Shown here: positions 17,495 to 27,095 of the stretch, piece after piece
Numbering within the stretch: the first letter of the stretch is position 1
Layout of the letters: each line of letters opens with the position of its first letter
Origin: Flavobacteriales bacterium
GTDB lineage: Bacteria > Bacteroidota > Bacteroidia > Flavobacteriales > Flavobacteriaceae
NCBI GenBank assembly: GCA_016777325.1
Contig: JADHRQ010000008.1
Span: 1-51,992 of the forward strand
DNA length: 51,992 nt
Reading direction: 5' to 3'
Notes under the pieces: generated by a model
Database searches by the model: none
Told to the model about the DNA's origin: nothing
What the model saw: the letters and a program-made list of their open reading frames with translations, nothing else
Position numbers and translations under genes: made by a program

Positions 17495-18562
17495 ATGACA
17501 TTATTACTTGTACTAACATCTTTAATTTTAATTTCTATTGCAGTTTGGCAACTAACTAAAATTTTAGAACTTTCTAAACCTGTAGATTATGAGAATAATG
17601 AAATAGCTACGGATAAAGACAATGATATGCAGGGAAAACTCATGTTTCTCTTCTTGATTTTTATTTATGGATTGACTATTTTTTCTTTTTTCAAATATGG
17701 AGACGTAATTCTGCCAGAGTCTGCATCAGTTCACGGTGAAAATTATGACAGACTACTTTGGTTTTCATTTTCTGTAATATTCTTTGTTCAAACTATCACC
17801 CAGGCATTACTTCATTACTTTGCATTTAAGTATAGAGGTAACAAAAAAAGAAAAGCACTTTTCTTTGCTGACAGTAATTTTTTAGAGGGTGTGTGGACAA
17901 TTATTCCTACTATTGCTCTTGCAGGATTAATTCTGTATGGATTATTTACTTGGGTAGATATTATGACGATTGAAGAAAATGATGAAGCTCTAGTTGTTGA
18001 ATTATATGCACAGCAATTTAATTGGAAAGCTAGATATGCTGGCGAAGATGGTGTATTGGGTGATGCAAATGTTAGGTTTCTACAAGATTTTGATGGTAAA
18101 AATTTAGTTGGAATTGATCCAACAGATAGAAATGGAGATGATGATATTGTGGTTCAGGAATTACACTTACCAGTTAATCGAGAGGTTGTTTTCAGGATCA
18201 GATCACAGGACGTTCTACATTCTGCATTTATGCCTCATTTTAGAGCTCAAATGAATGCAGTTCCAGGAATGATAAATCAATTTGCTTTTATACCAAATAC
18301 AACTACTCAGGAAATGAGATTAAGACCAGAGATTGTTGAAAAGGTTAAAAAGATAAATAAAATAAGATTTGATAAAAGTGAGGAGTTAGTTGCCAGTGGA
18401 GATTTTCCTCTTGATCCATATGAATTTGATTTTTTACTTTTATGTAATAAAATTTGTGGTGCGTCACACTACAATATGCAAATGAAAATTATTGTTGAAA
18501 CAGAGGAAAAATTCAATAAATGGATTGATGAACAACTAACATTTAAAGAATTTGTTCAATAG
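17495..18562 (+). CDS. coxB: Cytochrome c oxidase subunit II
   Basis: 355 residues. An extra N-terminal membrane helix (about 1-20) precedes the two helices of subunit II (about 48-70 and 85-110), then a periplasmic cupredoxin domain. The CuA ligands are all present: H242 in VLHSAFMPHF, then C317, C321, H325 and M328 in CNKICGASHYNM. It accepts electrons, probably directly from ACIII, and passes them to heme a of subunit I. There is no fused cytochrome c domain, which fits a supercomplex with ActA/ActE supplying the hemes. It lies between actF (one base) and coxA (14 bases). Confidence 0.95.
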   Translation: MTLLLVLTSLILISIAVWQLTKILELSKPVDYENNEIATDKDNDMQGKLMFLFLIFIYGLTIFSFFKYGDVILPESASVHGENYDRLLWFSFSVIFFVQTITQALLHYFAFKYRGNKKRKALFFADSNFLEGVWTIIPTIALAGLILYGLFTWVDIMTIEENDEALVVELYAQQFNWKARYAGEDGVLGDANVRFLQDFDGKNLVGIDPTDRNGDDDIVVQELHLPVNREVVFRIRSQDVLHSAFMPHFRAQMNAVPGMINQFAFIPNTTTQEMRLRPEIVEKVKKINKIRFDKSEELVASGDFPLDPYEFDFLLLCNKICGASHYNMQMKIIVETEEKFNKWIDEQLTFKEFVQ

Positions 18563-18576
18563 ATATAGAATAAACT

Positions 18577-20439
18577 ATGGCACAAAAAAATAACAGAAGA
18601 GCAAAAATAGTAGGAACAGATATCGAAGTTGATATTACTGAAAAAAAAGATGTTATAATTGATTCTCATGATGAAGATCATGAACATGACCACCATCACA
18701 AGGAAACTTTTATAACTAAATATATTTTTAGTATTGATCACAAGATGATTTCAAAACAATATCTAATTACAGGATTGATAATGGGTATAGTGGGCATTGC
18801 AATGTCTCTACTTTTTAGACTTCAGTTGGCATGGCCAGAAGAATCATTTGGTATATTCGATACTCTTCTAGGAAAATGGGCTACGGATGGTGTCATGGAT
18901 CCAAATGTTTACCTAGCCTTAGTTACAATTCATGGAACTATTATGGTATTCTTTGTCTTAACAGCAGGTCTTAGTGGAACTTTTAGTAATCTATTAATTC
19001 CACTTCAAATTGGTGCTCGAGATATGGCTTCTGGATTTTTAAATATGATTTCATATTGGCTATTTTTTATTTCATCTGCAATTATGATTGCTTCACTTTT
19101 TGTTGAAGCAGGTCCTGCAGCAGCAGGATGGACAATATATCCACCATTAAGTGCACTTCCTCAAGCTCAACCTGGTTCAGCAGCTGGAATGACATTATGG
19201 TTAGTTTCAATGGCATTTTTTATTGCTTCATCTTTATTAGCTGCATTAAACTACATAGTTACAGTTCTTAACCTAAGAACAGAAGGAATGACTATGACTA
19301 GATTACCTTTAACTGTTTGGGCTTTTTTAGTTACAGCTATAATTGGTGTTGTATCATTTCCAGTTTTATTATCTGCTGCTCTATTACTTATTATGGATAG
19401 AAGTTTTGGAACATCTTTTTTCTTGTCAGATATATTTATCCAAGGAGAAGTTCTCCATTATCAAGGAGGATCACCAGTTCTTTTTGAACACTTATTTTGG
19501 TTTTTAGGTCATCCAGAGGTTTATATTGTTCTTCTTCCAGCTCTTGGAATAGCATCAGAGGTAATATCTACTAATGCTCGAAAACCAATATTTGGATATA
19601 GAGCTATGGTTGGATCTATTCTAGCTATTGCATTTTTGTCTACTATTGTATGGGGACATCATATGTTTATTACAGGCATGAATCCTTTTCTTGGATCTGT
19701 ATTTACATTTACAACATTATTGATTGCTATACCTTCAGCAGTTAAAGCTTTTAATTACATAACAACAATATGGAAAGGAAATATTCAATTTAATCCCGGT
19801 ATGTTGTTTGCTATTGGTCTTGTTTCAACATTTATAACAGGTGGACTTACGGGTATAATTTTAGGAGATAGTGCACTAGATATAAACCTACATGATACAT
19901 ATTTTGTAGTTGCTCACTTCCATTTAGTAATGGGAATTTCTGCTTTATACGGATTGTTTGCTGGAGTATATCATTGGTATCCTAGAATGTTTGGTAGAAT
20001 GATGAATAAAAATCTAGGTTATATACACTTTTGGATAACTGCGATTAGTGCCTATGGTGTTTTTTTTCCAATGCACTTTGTAGGAATGGCAGGCTTACCT
20101 AGAAGATATTATACAAATACTAATTTCCCATACTTTGATGATGTAGCTAACATAAATGTAGTTATTACATTATTTGCATTATTAGCTGGAGCAGCTCAAC
20201 TTGTATTCTTGTACAATTTTATAAGCAGTATGTTCTATGGTAAAAAAACTGTGATGAATCCATGGAGGTCAAATACACTTGAATGGACAGCTCCAATTAA
20301 ACATATGCATGGAAATTGGCCTGGAAAAATTCCACATGTTTTTAGATGGCCTTATGACTATTCAAAACCAGGATCAAAGGAAGACTTTATTCCACAAAAT
20401 GTTCCTCTTAAAAAAGGTGAAAAAGAACTTCAACATTAA
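18577..20439 (+). CDS. coxA: Cytochrome c oxidase subunit I, A1-type
   Basis: 620 residues, about twelve helices. Heme a ligands H119 and H449, heme a3 ligand H447 and CuB ligands H312, H361 and H362 are present, with Y316 for the His-Tyr cross-link. Both proton paths are intact: D-channel D149 (GARDMASGFLN) and glutamate E314 (GHPEVY), and K-channel K390 (PSAVK). This makes it a proton-pumping A1-type heme-copper oxidase. The N-terminal 45 residues are cytoplasmic and rich in His and Asp (SHDEDHEHDHHHKE), an acidic histidine tract that could hold metal but is not part of the active site. It ends the act-cox operon; subunits III and IV are encoded 6 kb downstream. Confidence 0.97.
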   Translation: MAQKNNRRAKIVGTDIEVDITEKKDVIIDSHDEDHEHDHHHKETFITKYIFSIDHKMISKQYLITGLIMGIVGIAMSLLFRLQLAWPEESFGIFDTLLGKWATDGVMDPNVYLALVTIHGTIMVFFVLTAGLSGTFSNLLIPLQIGARDMASGFLNMISYWLFFISSAIMIASLFVEAGPAAAGWTIYPPLSALPQAQPGSAAGMTLWLVSMAFFIASSLLAALNYIVTVLNLRTEGMTMTRLPLTVWAFLVTAIIGVVSFPVLLSAALLLIMDRSFGTSFFLSDIFIQGEVLHYQGGSPVLFEHLFWFLGHPEVYIVLLPALGIASEVISTNARKPIFGYRAMVGSILAIAFLSTIVWGHHMFITGMNPFLGSVFTFTTLLIAIPSAVKAFNYITTIWKGNIQFNPGMLFAIGLVSTFITGGLTGIILGDSALDINLHDTYFVVAHFHLVMGISALYGLFAGVYHWYPRMFGRMMNKNLGYIHFWITAISAYGVFFPMHFVGMAGLPRRYYTNTNFPYFDDVANINVVITLFALLAGAAQLVFLYNFISSMFYGKKTVMNPWRSNTLEWTAPIKHMHGNWPGKIPHVFRWPYDYSKPGSKEDFIPQNVPLKKGEKELQH

Positions 20440-20471
20440 TTATATCTATACCTCAAATTTCACAATTAGTG

Positions 20472-20479
20472 TATATTTG
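20472..20479 (+). promoter_or_regulatory. Candidate -7 element for ruvB
   Basis: TATATTTG matches TAnnTTTG and ends only five bases before the ruvB ATG, so the mRNA would be nearly or fully leaderless. Confidence 0.4.
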
Positions 20480-20484
20480 AAGTA

Positions 20485-21483
20485 ATGGATGTTAATCAAG
20501 AAAGGGACAATGATTTTGATAAAGCACTAAGACCTCTTAGTTTTGAAGATTTTATTGGTCAAAAACCTATAATTAGTAATCTTAAAATATTTGTTGAAGC
20601 TTCCAACCAAAGAGATGATGCCTTAGACCATACATTATTTCACGGACCACCTGGATTAGGAAAAACTACTCTTGCTCATATCTTAGCAAATGAATTAAAA
20701 GTTGGTTTAAAAGTTACTTCAGGTCCTGTAATTGATAAGCCAGGAGATCTTGCTGGTCTTCTTACAAATCTTGAAGAAAGAGACATATTATTTATAGACG
20801 AAATCCATAGACTAAGCCCGGTAATAGAAGAATATCTTTATTCTGCAATGGAGGATTATAAAATTGATATCATGATTGAATCTGGTCCAAACGCAAGAAC
20901 AGTTCAATTAAATTTAAACCCATTTACCCTTGTTGGAGCAACAACAAGATCAGGATTTCTAACAAATCCAATGAGGGAAAGATTTGCAATATCTAATAGA
21001 CTTGAACATTATGATGATAAATTATTATCTGAAATTATAGAAAGAAGTTCAGAAATTTTAAAATTAAAAATTGATAAAAAATCTTGTTTTGAGATAGCTA
21101 GACGAAGTCGAGGCACTCCAAGAATTTCAAATTCTTTATTAAGAAGAGTAAGAGATTTTGCTCAAATAAAAAGTGATGGTAAAATTGACTTAGAGATAAC
21201 AAAATTTGCTTTATCATCACTTAATGTTGATAAGAATGGATTAGACCAAATGGATAATAAAATATTAACGACAATAGTTGATAATTACAATGGAGGTCCT
21301 GTTGGTATATCTACGCTAGCTACTTCACTATCTGAAAATACTGAAACTATTGAAGAAGTTTATGAACCATTTCTTGTTCAACAAGGTTTCATAATAAGAA
21401 CTCCTAGGGGAAGACAAGTAACAGAAAAAGGTTATAATCATTTGGGAAGAAATAAAAATAATCAGAATAATTTATTTAATTAA
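20485..21483 (+). CDS. ruvB: Holliday junction branch migration ATPase RuvB
   Basis: 332 residues, the usual length. Walker A GPPGLGKTT at 54-62, Walker B with DEIH at 105-108, sensor 1 in LVGATTRSG and the arginine finger region in GTPRISNSLLRRVRDF are all visible, followed by the winged-helix DNA-binding domain (about 255-332, ending in FIIRTPRGRQVTEKGY). RuvB hexamers drive branch migration of Holliday junctions together with RuvA, which is encoded two genes downstream with the malic enzyme between. The ORF starts 45 bases after coxA. Confidence 0.97.
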   Translation: MDVNQERDNDFDKALRPLSFEDFIGQKPIISNLKIFVEASNQRDDALDHTLFHGPPGLGKTTLAHILANELKVGLKVTSGPVIDKPGDLAGLLTNLEERDILFIDEIHRLSPVIEEYLYSAMEDYKIDIMIESGPNARTVQLNLNPFTLVGATTRSGFLTNPMRERFAISNRLEHYDDKLLSEIIERSSEILKLKIDKKSCFEIARRSRGTPRISNSLLRRVRDFAQIKSDGKIDLEITKFALSSLNVDKNGLDQMDNKILTTIVDNYNGGPVGISTLATSLSENTETIEEVYEPFLVQQGFIIRTPRGRQVTEKGYNHLGRNKNNQNNLFN

Positions 21484-21488
21484 TAATT

Positions 21489-21496
21489 TATATTTG
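21489..21496 (+). promoter_or_regulatory. Candidate -7 element for maeB
   Basis: TATATTTG matches TAnnTTTG, 16 bases before the malic enzyme ATG, in the 29-base gap after ruvB. Confidence 0.4.
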
Positions 21497-21512
21497 ATCT
21501 TAATCCATCTTT

Positions 21513-23795
21513 ATGGGAAAGAGTAGAGACAGAAGAGAATCATTGGTATATCATGCTAAGCCTAGACCAGGAAAAATTGAGGTTGTACCGACAAAGAAAT
21601 ATAATTCACAAAGAGATTTAGCAATCGCATATTCTCCGGGCGTTGCTATTCCATGTCAGGAAATTGAAAAGGATCCTGATAATGTATATAAGTATACAAA
21701 TAAATCAAACTTAGTTGCTGTTATAACAAATGGAACAGCAGTTCTTGGCCTTGGAGATATTGGTCCTGATGCCTCAAAGCCAGTTATGGAAGGTAAAGCA
21801 CTCTTGTTTAAAATCTTTGCTGATATTGATGTTTTTGATATTGAAATAAATGAAAAAGATCCTGATAAATTTATTGAAGTAGTTAAGGCAATTTCTACAA
21901 CTTTTGGTGGTATAAACTTAGAGGATATTAAAGCTCCTGAAGCTTTTAAAATTGAAAAAGAATTAGTAGATCAGCTTGATATTCCTGTAATGCATGATGA
22001 TCAACACGGAACTGCAATTATATCATCAGCAGCACTTTTAAATGCACTTGAGCTTGTAAACAAAAAAATTGAAGATGTTAAAATTGTTGTTTCAGGTGCT
22101 GGAGCAGCAGCAATAGCATGTACTAAATTATATATATCCTTTGGAGCAAAACTTGAAAATATTGTAATGACTGATAGCAGAGGTGTCATTAATAACTCAA
22201 GAGATGGTCTTTCTGAAGAAAAAAAGTTTTTTGCTACAAAAAGAAAAATTACAACACTTGAGGAAGCGATGGTTAAATCTGATGTGTTTATTGGTCTATC
22301 AATGGCTAATATAGTTTCAGAAAACATGCTTAAGTCAATGTCTAAAGATCCAATAGTTTTTGCTATGGCTAATCCTGATCCAGAGATAAATTACGATAAG
22401 GCAATGTCTGTGAGAGATGATATAATATTTGCTACAGGTAGATCAGATTTACCAAATCAAGTAAATAATGTTTTAGGTTTTCCATTTATTTTTAGAGGTG
22501 CTCTTGATGTTAGAGCTACAAAAATAAACGAGGAAATGAAAAAAGCTGCTGTTATTGCTTTAGCAGAATTAGCAAAAAAACCAGTTCCAGAACAGGTTAA
22601 TATAGCCTATGATGAAACAAAGTTGAACTTTGGTAAAGATTATATAATCCCAAAACCTTTTGACCCAAGGTTAATATCTGAAATTCCTCCTGCTGTTGCT
22701 AAAGCAGCAATTGATTCAGGAGTAGCTCAAGAACCAATTGAAGATTGGGAAAAATATACTCAAACACTAGACGAAAGACTAGGTAATAATCAAAAGTTAA
22801 TTCGAATTATTCACAGAAGTGCTAGGAAAACAAAAGAGAAAAAACTTGTTTTTACTGAAGCAGACCATCTAGATGTTTTAAAAGCTGCTCAAATTTGCTT
22901 TGAAGAGAAAATTGCAACACCTATTTTGTTGGGTGGTAAAAAAATAATTCAAGAGTTAATGAAATCCCTTGATTTCAATGAGGATCTTCAAATTATTGAT
23001 CCAACTGATAAAATAAATAAAGATTTAATTGATGAATATTCTCAAATATTATTTAAAAAATTAAGAAGAAAAGGTAAAACTTTAGATGATGTTAAGAGAT
23101 TACTAAGAGGTAGAGACTATTTTGGAGCTATGATGGTTGAAAATGGTGATGCTGATTGTATGTTATCAGGTTATTCTAAAAGTTATCCATCTGTTTTTCT
23201 CCCATTAATTAATTCTATTGGAAAGGCTCCAGGAGTAGAGAAAGTAGCTGCAACAAACTTGATGATTACAAAACAAGGTCCATTATTCTTTTCAGATACT
23301 TCTTTGAACATCAACCCTTCTCACAAAGAAATTGCAAAAATCGCCATTAACACTGCTAAGATTGTAAATATGTTTGGAATTGAGCCGGTTATTGCAATTC
23401 TTTCATATTCCAACTTTGGTTCTTCTGATTTTGATGAAGCTAAAAAAATATCAAAAGCAGTTAAAATACTTCATGATAATAATCCTGAATTAATAGTAGA
23501 TGGTCCAATTCAATCAGATTTTGCACTTAATAGAGAAATGTTAAAGAATAGATTCCCTTTTTCAATTTTGAATGGAAGAAAAGTTAATACGTTGATATTC
23601 CCAAATCTTGATTCAGCAAATATTACTTATAAAATTATCAAAGAGCTAGATAATGTTGTTTCTGTAGGTCCTATACTTATTGGTTTAAATCAACCAATTC
23701 ATATTCTTCAACTTGGAGCATCAGTTGATGAAATTGTAAATATGTCTGCTATATCAGTAATAGATGCTAATCAAAGAAAAATTAAGAAAAAATGA
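21513..23795 (+). CDS. maeB: NADP-dependent malic enzyme with C-terminal phosphotransacetylase-like domain
   Basis: 760 residues, the MaeB hybrid form. The malic domain (about 1-165) holds [12 protein letters not shown] and the metal-site region [14 protein letters not shown] with [10 protein letters not shown]; the dinucleotide-binding domain (about 170-410) holds [11 protein letters not shown]. From about 425 to the end lies a phosphotransacetylase-like domain ([31 protein letters not shown]) that acts as a regulatory module in this family, not as an active acetyltransferase. The enzyme converts malate to pyruvate and CO2 with production of NADPH. Its last four bases overlap the ruvA start (ATGA), so the two are translationally coupled. 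Confidence 0.95.
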   Translation: MGKSRDRRESLVYHAKPRPGKIEVVPTKKYNSQRDLAIAYSPGVAIPCQEIEKDPDNVYKYTNKSNLVAVITNGTAVLGLGDIGPDASKPVMEGKALLFKIFADIDVFDIEINEKDPDKFIEVVKAISTTFGGINLEDIKAPEAFKIEKELVDQLDIPVMHDDQHGTAIISSAALLNALELVNKKIEDVKIVVSGAGAAAIACTKLYISFGAKLENIVMTDSRGVINNSRDGLSEEKKFFATKRKITTLEEAMVKSDVFIGLSMANIVSENMLKSMSKDPIVFAMANPDPEINYDKAMSVRDDIIFATGRSDLPNQVNNVLGFPFIFRGALDVRATKINEEMKKAAVIALAELAKKPVPEQVNIAYDETKLNFGKDYIIPKPFDPRLISEIPPAVAKAAIDSGVAQEPIEDWEKYTQTLDERLGNNQKLIRIIHRSARKTKEKKLVFTEADHLDVLKAAQICFEEKIATPILLGGKKIIQELMKSLDFNEDLQIIDPTDKINKDLIDEYSQILFKKLRRKGKTLDDVKRLLRGRDYFGAMMVENGDADCMLSGYSKSYPSVFLPLINSIGKAPGVEKVAATNLMITKQGPLFFSDTSLNINPSHKEIAKIAINTAKIVNMFGIEPVIAILSYSNFGSSDFDEAKKISKAVKILHDNNPELIVDGPIQSDFALNREMLKNRFPFSILNGRKVNTLIFPNLDSANITYKIIKELDNVVSVGPILIGLNQPIHILQLGASVDEIVNMSAISVIDANQRKIKKK

Positions 23796-24373
23796 TAACC
23801 TATATTAAAGGAAGATTAATAGAAAAATCACCAACAAAAATTATAGTTGAATCAAATGGGATAGGTTATGAAATTAATATATCATTAAATACATACGAAC
23901 AAATACTAGATGATGAGAGTATCAAAATCTTCACTTATCTACAAAGGAAAGAAGACTCTGATATTTTATTTGGCTTTAGTTCTAAAAGTGAAAGATCCAT
24001 TTTTCAACAACTAATTTCGATTTCTGGAATTGGACCAAGTACAGCTAGAACAATTTTGTCTTCAATATCACCTACAGAGATACAAGAAGCAGTATGGGAA
24101 GAAGATGTTGATAGAATCAAATCTATTAAAGGAATTGGTTTAAAGACTGCCCAGAGATTGATAATAGAATTGAAAGATAAAGTTGAATTATTTGATAAAA
24201 AAGATATTGATTTATCTAGCGAAAATCTAGATATAAAAAAAGAGGCATTGCTTGCTCTTTCTGTATTAGGTTTTAATAAATCTAAATCTGAAAAAATTGT
24301 AAGTAAGTTATATTTTGAAAATAAGAATATTGAGCTTCAAGAATTAATAAAAAGATCATTAAATAAATTATAG
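23792..24373 (+). CDS. ruvA: Holliday junction DNA helicase subunit RuvA
   Basis: 193 residues. The N-terminal OB fold (1-62, [20 protein letters not shown]) is followed by tandem helix-hairpin-helix motifs (ISGIGPSTARTILSS and IKGIGLKTAQRLIIELKDK) and a C-terminal UBA-like domain (about 145-193) that contacts RuvB. RuvA tetramers bind the four-way junction and load RuvB. In most flavobacteria the next gene is the very large sprA; here gcvH follows after two bases. Confidence 0.96.
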   Translation: MITYIKGRLIEKSPTKIIVESNGIGYEINISLNTYEQILDDESIKIFTYLQRKEDSDILFGFSSKSERSIFQQLISISGIGPSTARTILSSISPTEIQEAVWEEDVDRIKSIKGIGLKTAQRLIIELKDKVELFDKKDIDLSSENLDIKKEALLALSVLGFNKSKSEKIVSKLYFENKNIELQELIKRSLNKL

Positions 24374-24375
24374 TC

Positions 24376-24756
24376 ATGAATATTCCAGAAGAATTAAAAT
24401 ATACAGAGGAGCATGAATGGGTGAAAATCGAAGGTAATATAGCTACAATTGGTATTACTGATTTTGCTCAAGGTGAACTTGGTGATATTGTCTATCTTGA
24501 AATAGATAGCTTAGATAGTGAAATCGGATTAAATGAAGTTTTTGGAACAGTCGAAGCTGTTAAGACAGTTTCAGATTTATTTATGCCAGTTGGAGGAAAA
24601 GTTATTGAAATTAACTCTACTCTAGAGGATAATCCAGAATTAGTAAACGAGGACCCATACGGAGAGGGTTGGATAATTAAAATTGATATTTCTGATTTAT
24701 CAGAAGTTGACAGTCTTCTTAGTCCTGAGGACTATAAAAACTTGATAGCTAGTTAA
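24376..24756 (+). CDS. gcvH: Glycine cleavage system H protein
   Basis: 126 residues, full length. The lipoyl attachment lysine is K63 in GTVEAVKTVSDLF, with the N-terminal block LKYTEEHEWVKIEGN and the C-terminal DPYGEGWIIKIDISD typical of GcvH. It shuttles the aminomethyl group between the P, T and L proteins of the glycine cleavage system. None of those partners is in the window. A 73-base AT-rich gap without a promoter-like motif separates it from tonB. Confidence 0.97.
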   Translation: MNIPEELKYTEEHEWVKIEGNIATIGITDFAQGELGDIVYLEIDSLDSEIGLNEVFGTVEAVKTVSDLFMPVGGKVIEINSTLEDNPELVNEDPYGEGWIIKIDISDLSEVDSLLSPEDYKNLIAS

Positions 24757-24829
24757 AAAAACATAAAGAGTAGCTTAACTATATGAAATAATTATAATTT
24801 TTTATAGATTAGCATATTAAAAATTATTC

Positions 24830-25534
24830 ATGCAACTAAAGAAAAATCCAGAAGCTGACTTAAATAAAAATAGAAACCTATATTTTGTTATTGGTTTGAC
24901 TCTTGTCTTAGGCGTAACTTGGGCTTCAGTTGAGTATAAATCATATGAAAGAAAAATTGATCTTACAAATGGTGATATGCTAGTAGATGATGAAGAGGAT
25001 GTTCCTATTACAGAACAATTAAAAACCCCACCACCACCGCCTCCTCCACCACCTCCTGCTCCAGAAGTTATTGAGATAGTAGAGGATGAAGAAGAAGTTG
25101 AAGAAACTGTTATTGAATCTACAGAATCTGATGAAGAAATGGTTATCGAAGATATTGTTGTTGAAGATGACTTTGATGATATTGATGTCCCTTTTGCTGT
25201 GATTGAAGATGTTCCAATTTTTCCTGGATGTGAATCTGTTGCTAAATCACAAAGAAGAGCATGTTTTCAAGAACAAATGAATAAACATATTAGAAATAAC
25301 TTTAGATATCCAGATATAGCTCAAGAAATGGGTATTCAAGGAAGAGTATATGTGAATTTTATAATATCTAAAGACGGCACAATTACCAACATTCGTATGA
25401 GAGGTCCAGATAAAAACCTAGAGAATGAAGCAGCTAGAATTATTGGTAGACTTCCTAAAATGACTCCTGGTAGACAAAGAGGTAGAGCAGTTAGAGTTCC
25501 TTTTAGTATTCCAATCACTTTCAGACTTCAATAA
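24830..25534 (+). CDS. TonB-family energy transducer
   Basis: 234 residues. A single N-terminal transmembrane helix (about 19-37) leads into a periplasmic linker with a run of ten prolines (about 64-78) and a strongly acidic stretch (about 80-125), then a C-terminal TonB domain (about 145-234) with YPDIAQEMGIQGRVYVNFII and a final VPFSIPITFRL strand. It transmits proton-motive force from ExbB/ExbD to outer-membrane TonB-dependent transporters. Bacteroidota have several TonBs and the receptor partner cannot be told from here. This gene is usually found near gcvH in flavobacteria. Confidence 0.92.
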   Translation: MQLKKNPEADLNKNRNLYFVIGLTLVLGVTWASVEYKSYERKIDLTNGDMLVDDEEDVPITEQLKTPPPPPPPPPPAPEVIEIVEDEEEVEETVIESTESDEEMVIEDIVVEDDFDDIDVPFAVIEDVPIFPGCESVAKSQRRACFQEQMNKHIRNNFRYPDIAQEMGIQGRVYVNFIISKDGTITNIRMRGPDKNLENEAARIIGRLPKMTPGRQRGRAVRVPFSIPITFRLQ

Positions 25535-25557
25535 GGATATTTCCTAACCTACAATTA

Positions 25558-26448
25558 ATGTCTGATACTTTAAATTTAAAGCCTAGGTCTTTATTTTCTG
25601 AAATTCTAATTCTTATTAAGCATAGACTATCACTGAGTGTAGTCTTTTCATCTGTTGCATCTTATTTGATTGCTTTTGAAGTATTTTCAATTTATACACT
25701 AGTTTTATTAATCTTTGGTGGTTTCTTTGTAGTAGGAGCATCTAATGGCTTTAATCAAATTATTGAAAGAAATAGAGATGCTCTAATGCCCAGAACACAA
25801 AATCGCCCACTTCCAACTGGAGGTCTAAGTGTAAATCAAGCTATTTTGGTCTGTGTTATTCTCAGTTTTTTAGGATTATTTATTTTATATATTATAAACT
25901 TTAGAACTGCTTTTTTTGGATTAGTATCAATGATTATATATCTGGCTATATATACACCCTTAAAGCCAATTACTCCATTATCTGTTTTTTTTGGTGCAAT
26001 TCCCGGTGCTATACCCTTTATGCTAGGTTGGGTAGCGGTTACTAATAAATTTTCTATAGAGACAGGTATTTTATTTATGATTCAATTTTTCTGGCAGTTC
26101 CCACATTTTTGGGCTATTGGATGGGTATCTCATGATGATTATTTAAAAGGTGGATTTAAGATGTTACCATCAGGTAAAAGAGATAATTCAACTGCATTTC
26201 AAATCGTTTTCTACACTATTTGGATGATCTTAGTATCTACTCTTCCTTACTTTAGTTTTACTGGTGAGCTTTCAATTAGTTTATACTCCTTAATCTTAGT
26301 TTTAGCTTCAGGTCTATTTATGTTATTTCAAGCAATAAGACTAATGAAGTATAAGGATAAACAAAATGCTATAAGACTTATGTATACAAGTATTTTTTAT
26401 TTAAGTTTTATTCAAATTATATTTGTTGCAGATAAATTTCTTTCATAA
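25558..26448 (+). CDS. ctaB: Protoheme IX farnesyltransferase (heme O synthase)
   Basis: 296 residues with about nine helices of the UbiA prenyltransferase fold. The first aspartate-rich motif is NRDALMPRTQNRPLPTG (N72 on), a signature of heme O synthases; the second conserved region lies in FWAIGWVSHDDYLKGGFKMLP. It attaches a farnesyl group to heme b to give heme O, the precursor of heme A for the aa3 oxidase. It opens the second cox cluster and overlaps the following gene by one base. Confidence 0.95.
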   Translation: MSDTLNLKPRSLFSEILILIKHRLSLSVVFSSVASYLIAFEVFSIYTLVLLIFGGFFVVGASNGFNQIIERNRDALMPRTQNRPLPTGGLSVNQAILVCVILSFLGLFILYIINFRTAFFGLVSMIIYLAIYTPLKPITPLSVFFGAIPGAIPFMLGWVAVTNKFSIETGILFMIQFFWQFPHFWAIGWVSHDDYLKGGFKMLPSGKRDNSTAFQIVFYTIWMILVSTLPYFSFTGELSISLYSLILVLASGLFMLFQAIRLMKYKDKQNAIRLMYTSIFYLSFIQIIFVADKFLS

Positions 26449-27062
26449 TGACTATTTCAGATTCAATTCAAGTTAAAACCAGTAAAGCTAAAAAAATGAT
26501 GCTATGGTTTGGTCTAATTAGCATCACTATGACTTTTGCTGGTTTGACAAGTGCATTTATTGTTAGTAGTTCAAGACCAGATTGGCTTGATTCATTTGTT
26601 CTCCCTGCTTGGTTTACAATAAGCACTGTCTCAATTGCTTTAAGCAGTCTTTTTTTTCAACTTGCAAAGTATAAGTTAGATCAGTATATAAGGGTTTCTC
26701 TTCCAGAAAATATTAATATATATATTCACAGAAATAATGTAAATATTTTTCTTGGACTGACTATTGTAATGGCGATTATTTTTGTTGTGGCACAGTTTTT
26801 AGGATTTGAAGATATTATTTCTCAAGGTTATTATTTTACAGGCCCTGAAAGTTCTATTACAACATCATATATTTATGTTTTAGTATTCATGCACCTAGCC
26901 CATTTATTGGCTGGAATAATTGTTTTAACTGTTGTAGCAACAAATTTTAATAGACAAAAATATGAGAAGAATAAGCTAGGTTTTGAAATGGCATTAATTT
27001 TCTGGCATTTTCTTGGAGCATTATGGATATATTTATTCTTTTTTATTAAATACTTCAGTTAA
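26448..27062 (+). CDS. Cytochrome c oxidase subunit III-type protein (short paralogue)
   Basis: 204 residues with five hydrophobic helices. FGLISITMTFAGLTSAFIV at the N-terminus, HLAHLLAGIIVL, and the C-terminal FWHFLGALWIYLFFFIKYF match the heme-copper oxidase subunit III family. Bacteroidota commonly encode two adjacent subunit III proteins, this short form and a longer one. The division of labour between them is not known to me. It shares a one-base overlap with ctaB. Confidence 0.9.
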   Translation: MTISDSIQVKTSKAKKMMLWFGLISITMTFAGLTSAFIVSSSRPDWLDSFVLPAWFTISTVSIALSSLFFQLAKYKLDQYIRVSLPENINIYIHRNNVNIFLGLTIVMAIIFVVAQFLGFEDIISQGYYFTGPESSITTSYIYVLVFMHLAHLLAGIIVLTVVATNFNRQKYEKNKLGFEMALIFWHFLGALWIYLFFFIKYFS

Positions 27063-27069
27063 AAATTAA

Positions 27070-27077
27070 TAAATTTG
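27070..27077 (+). promoter_or_regulatory. Candidate internal -7 element before the long subunit III gene
   Basis: TAAATTTG matches TAnnTTTG in the 33-base gap before 27096. It would allow the later oxidase and assembly genes to be expressed separately from ctaB. Confidence 0.35.
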
Positions 27078-27095
27078 TAATCAAAATTGCCCTAG

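Noticed and set aside
22001-22327. Minus-strand ORF of 108 codons inside maeB
   Set aside because: The sense frame encodes the conserved dinucleotide-binding domain of the malic enzyme.
25535-25557. AGGA-TATT-TCCT as terminator after tonB
   Set aside because: Only four base pairs and no following T run.
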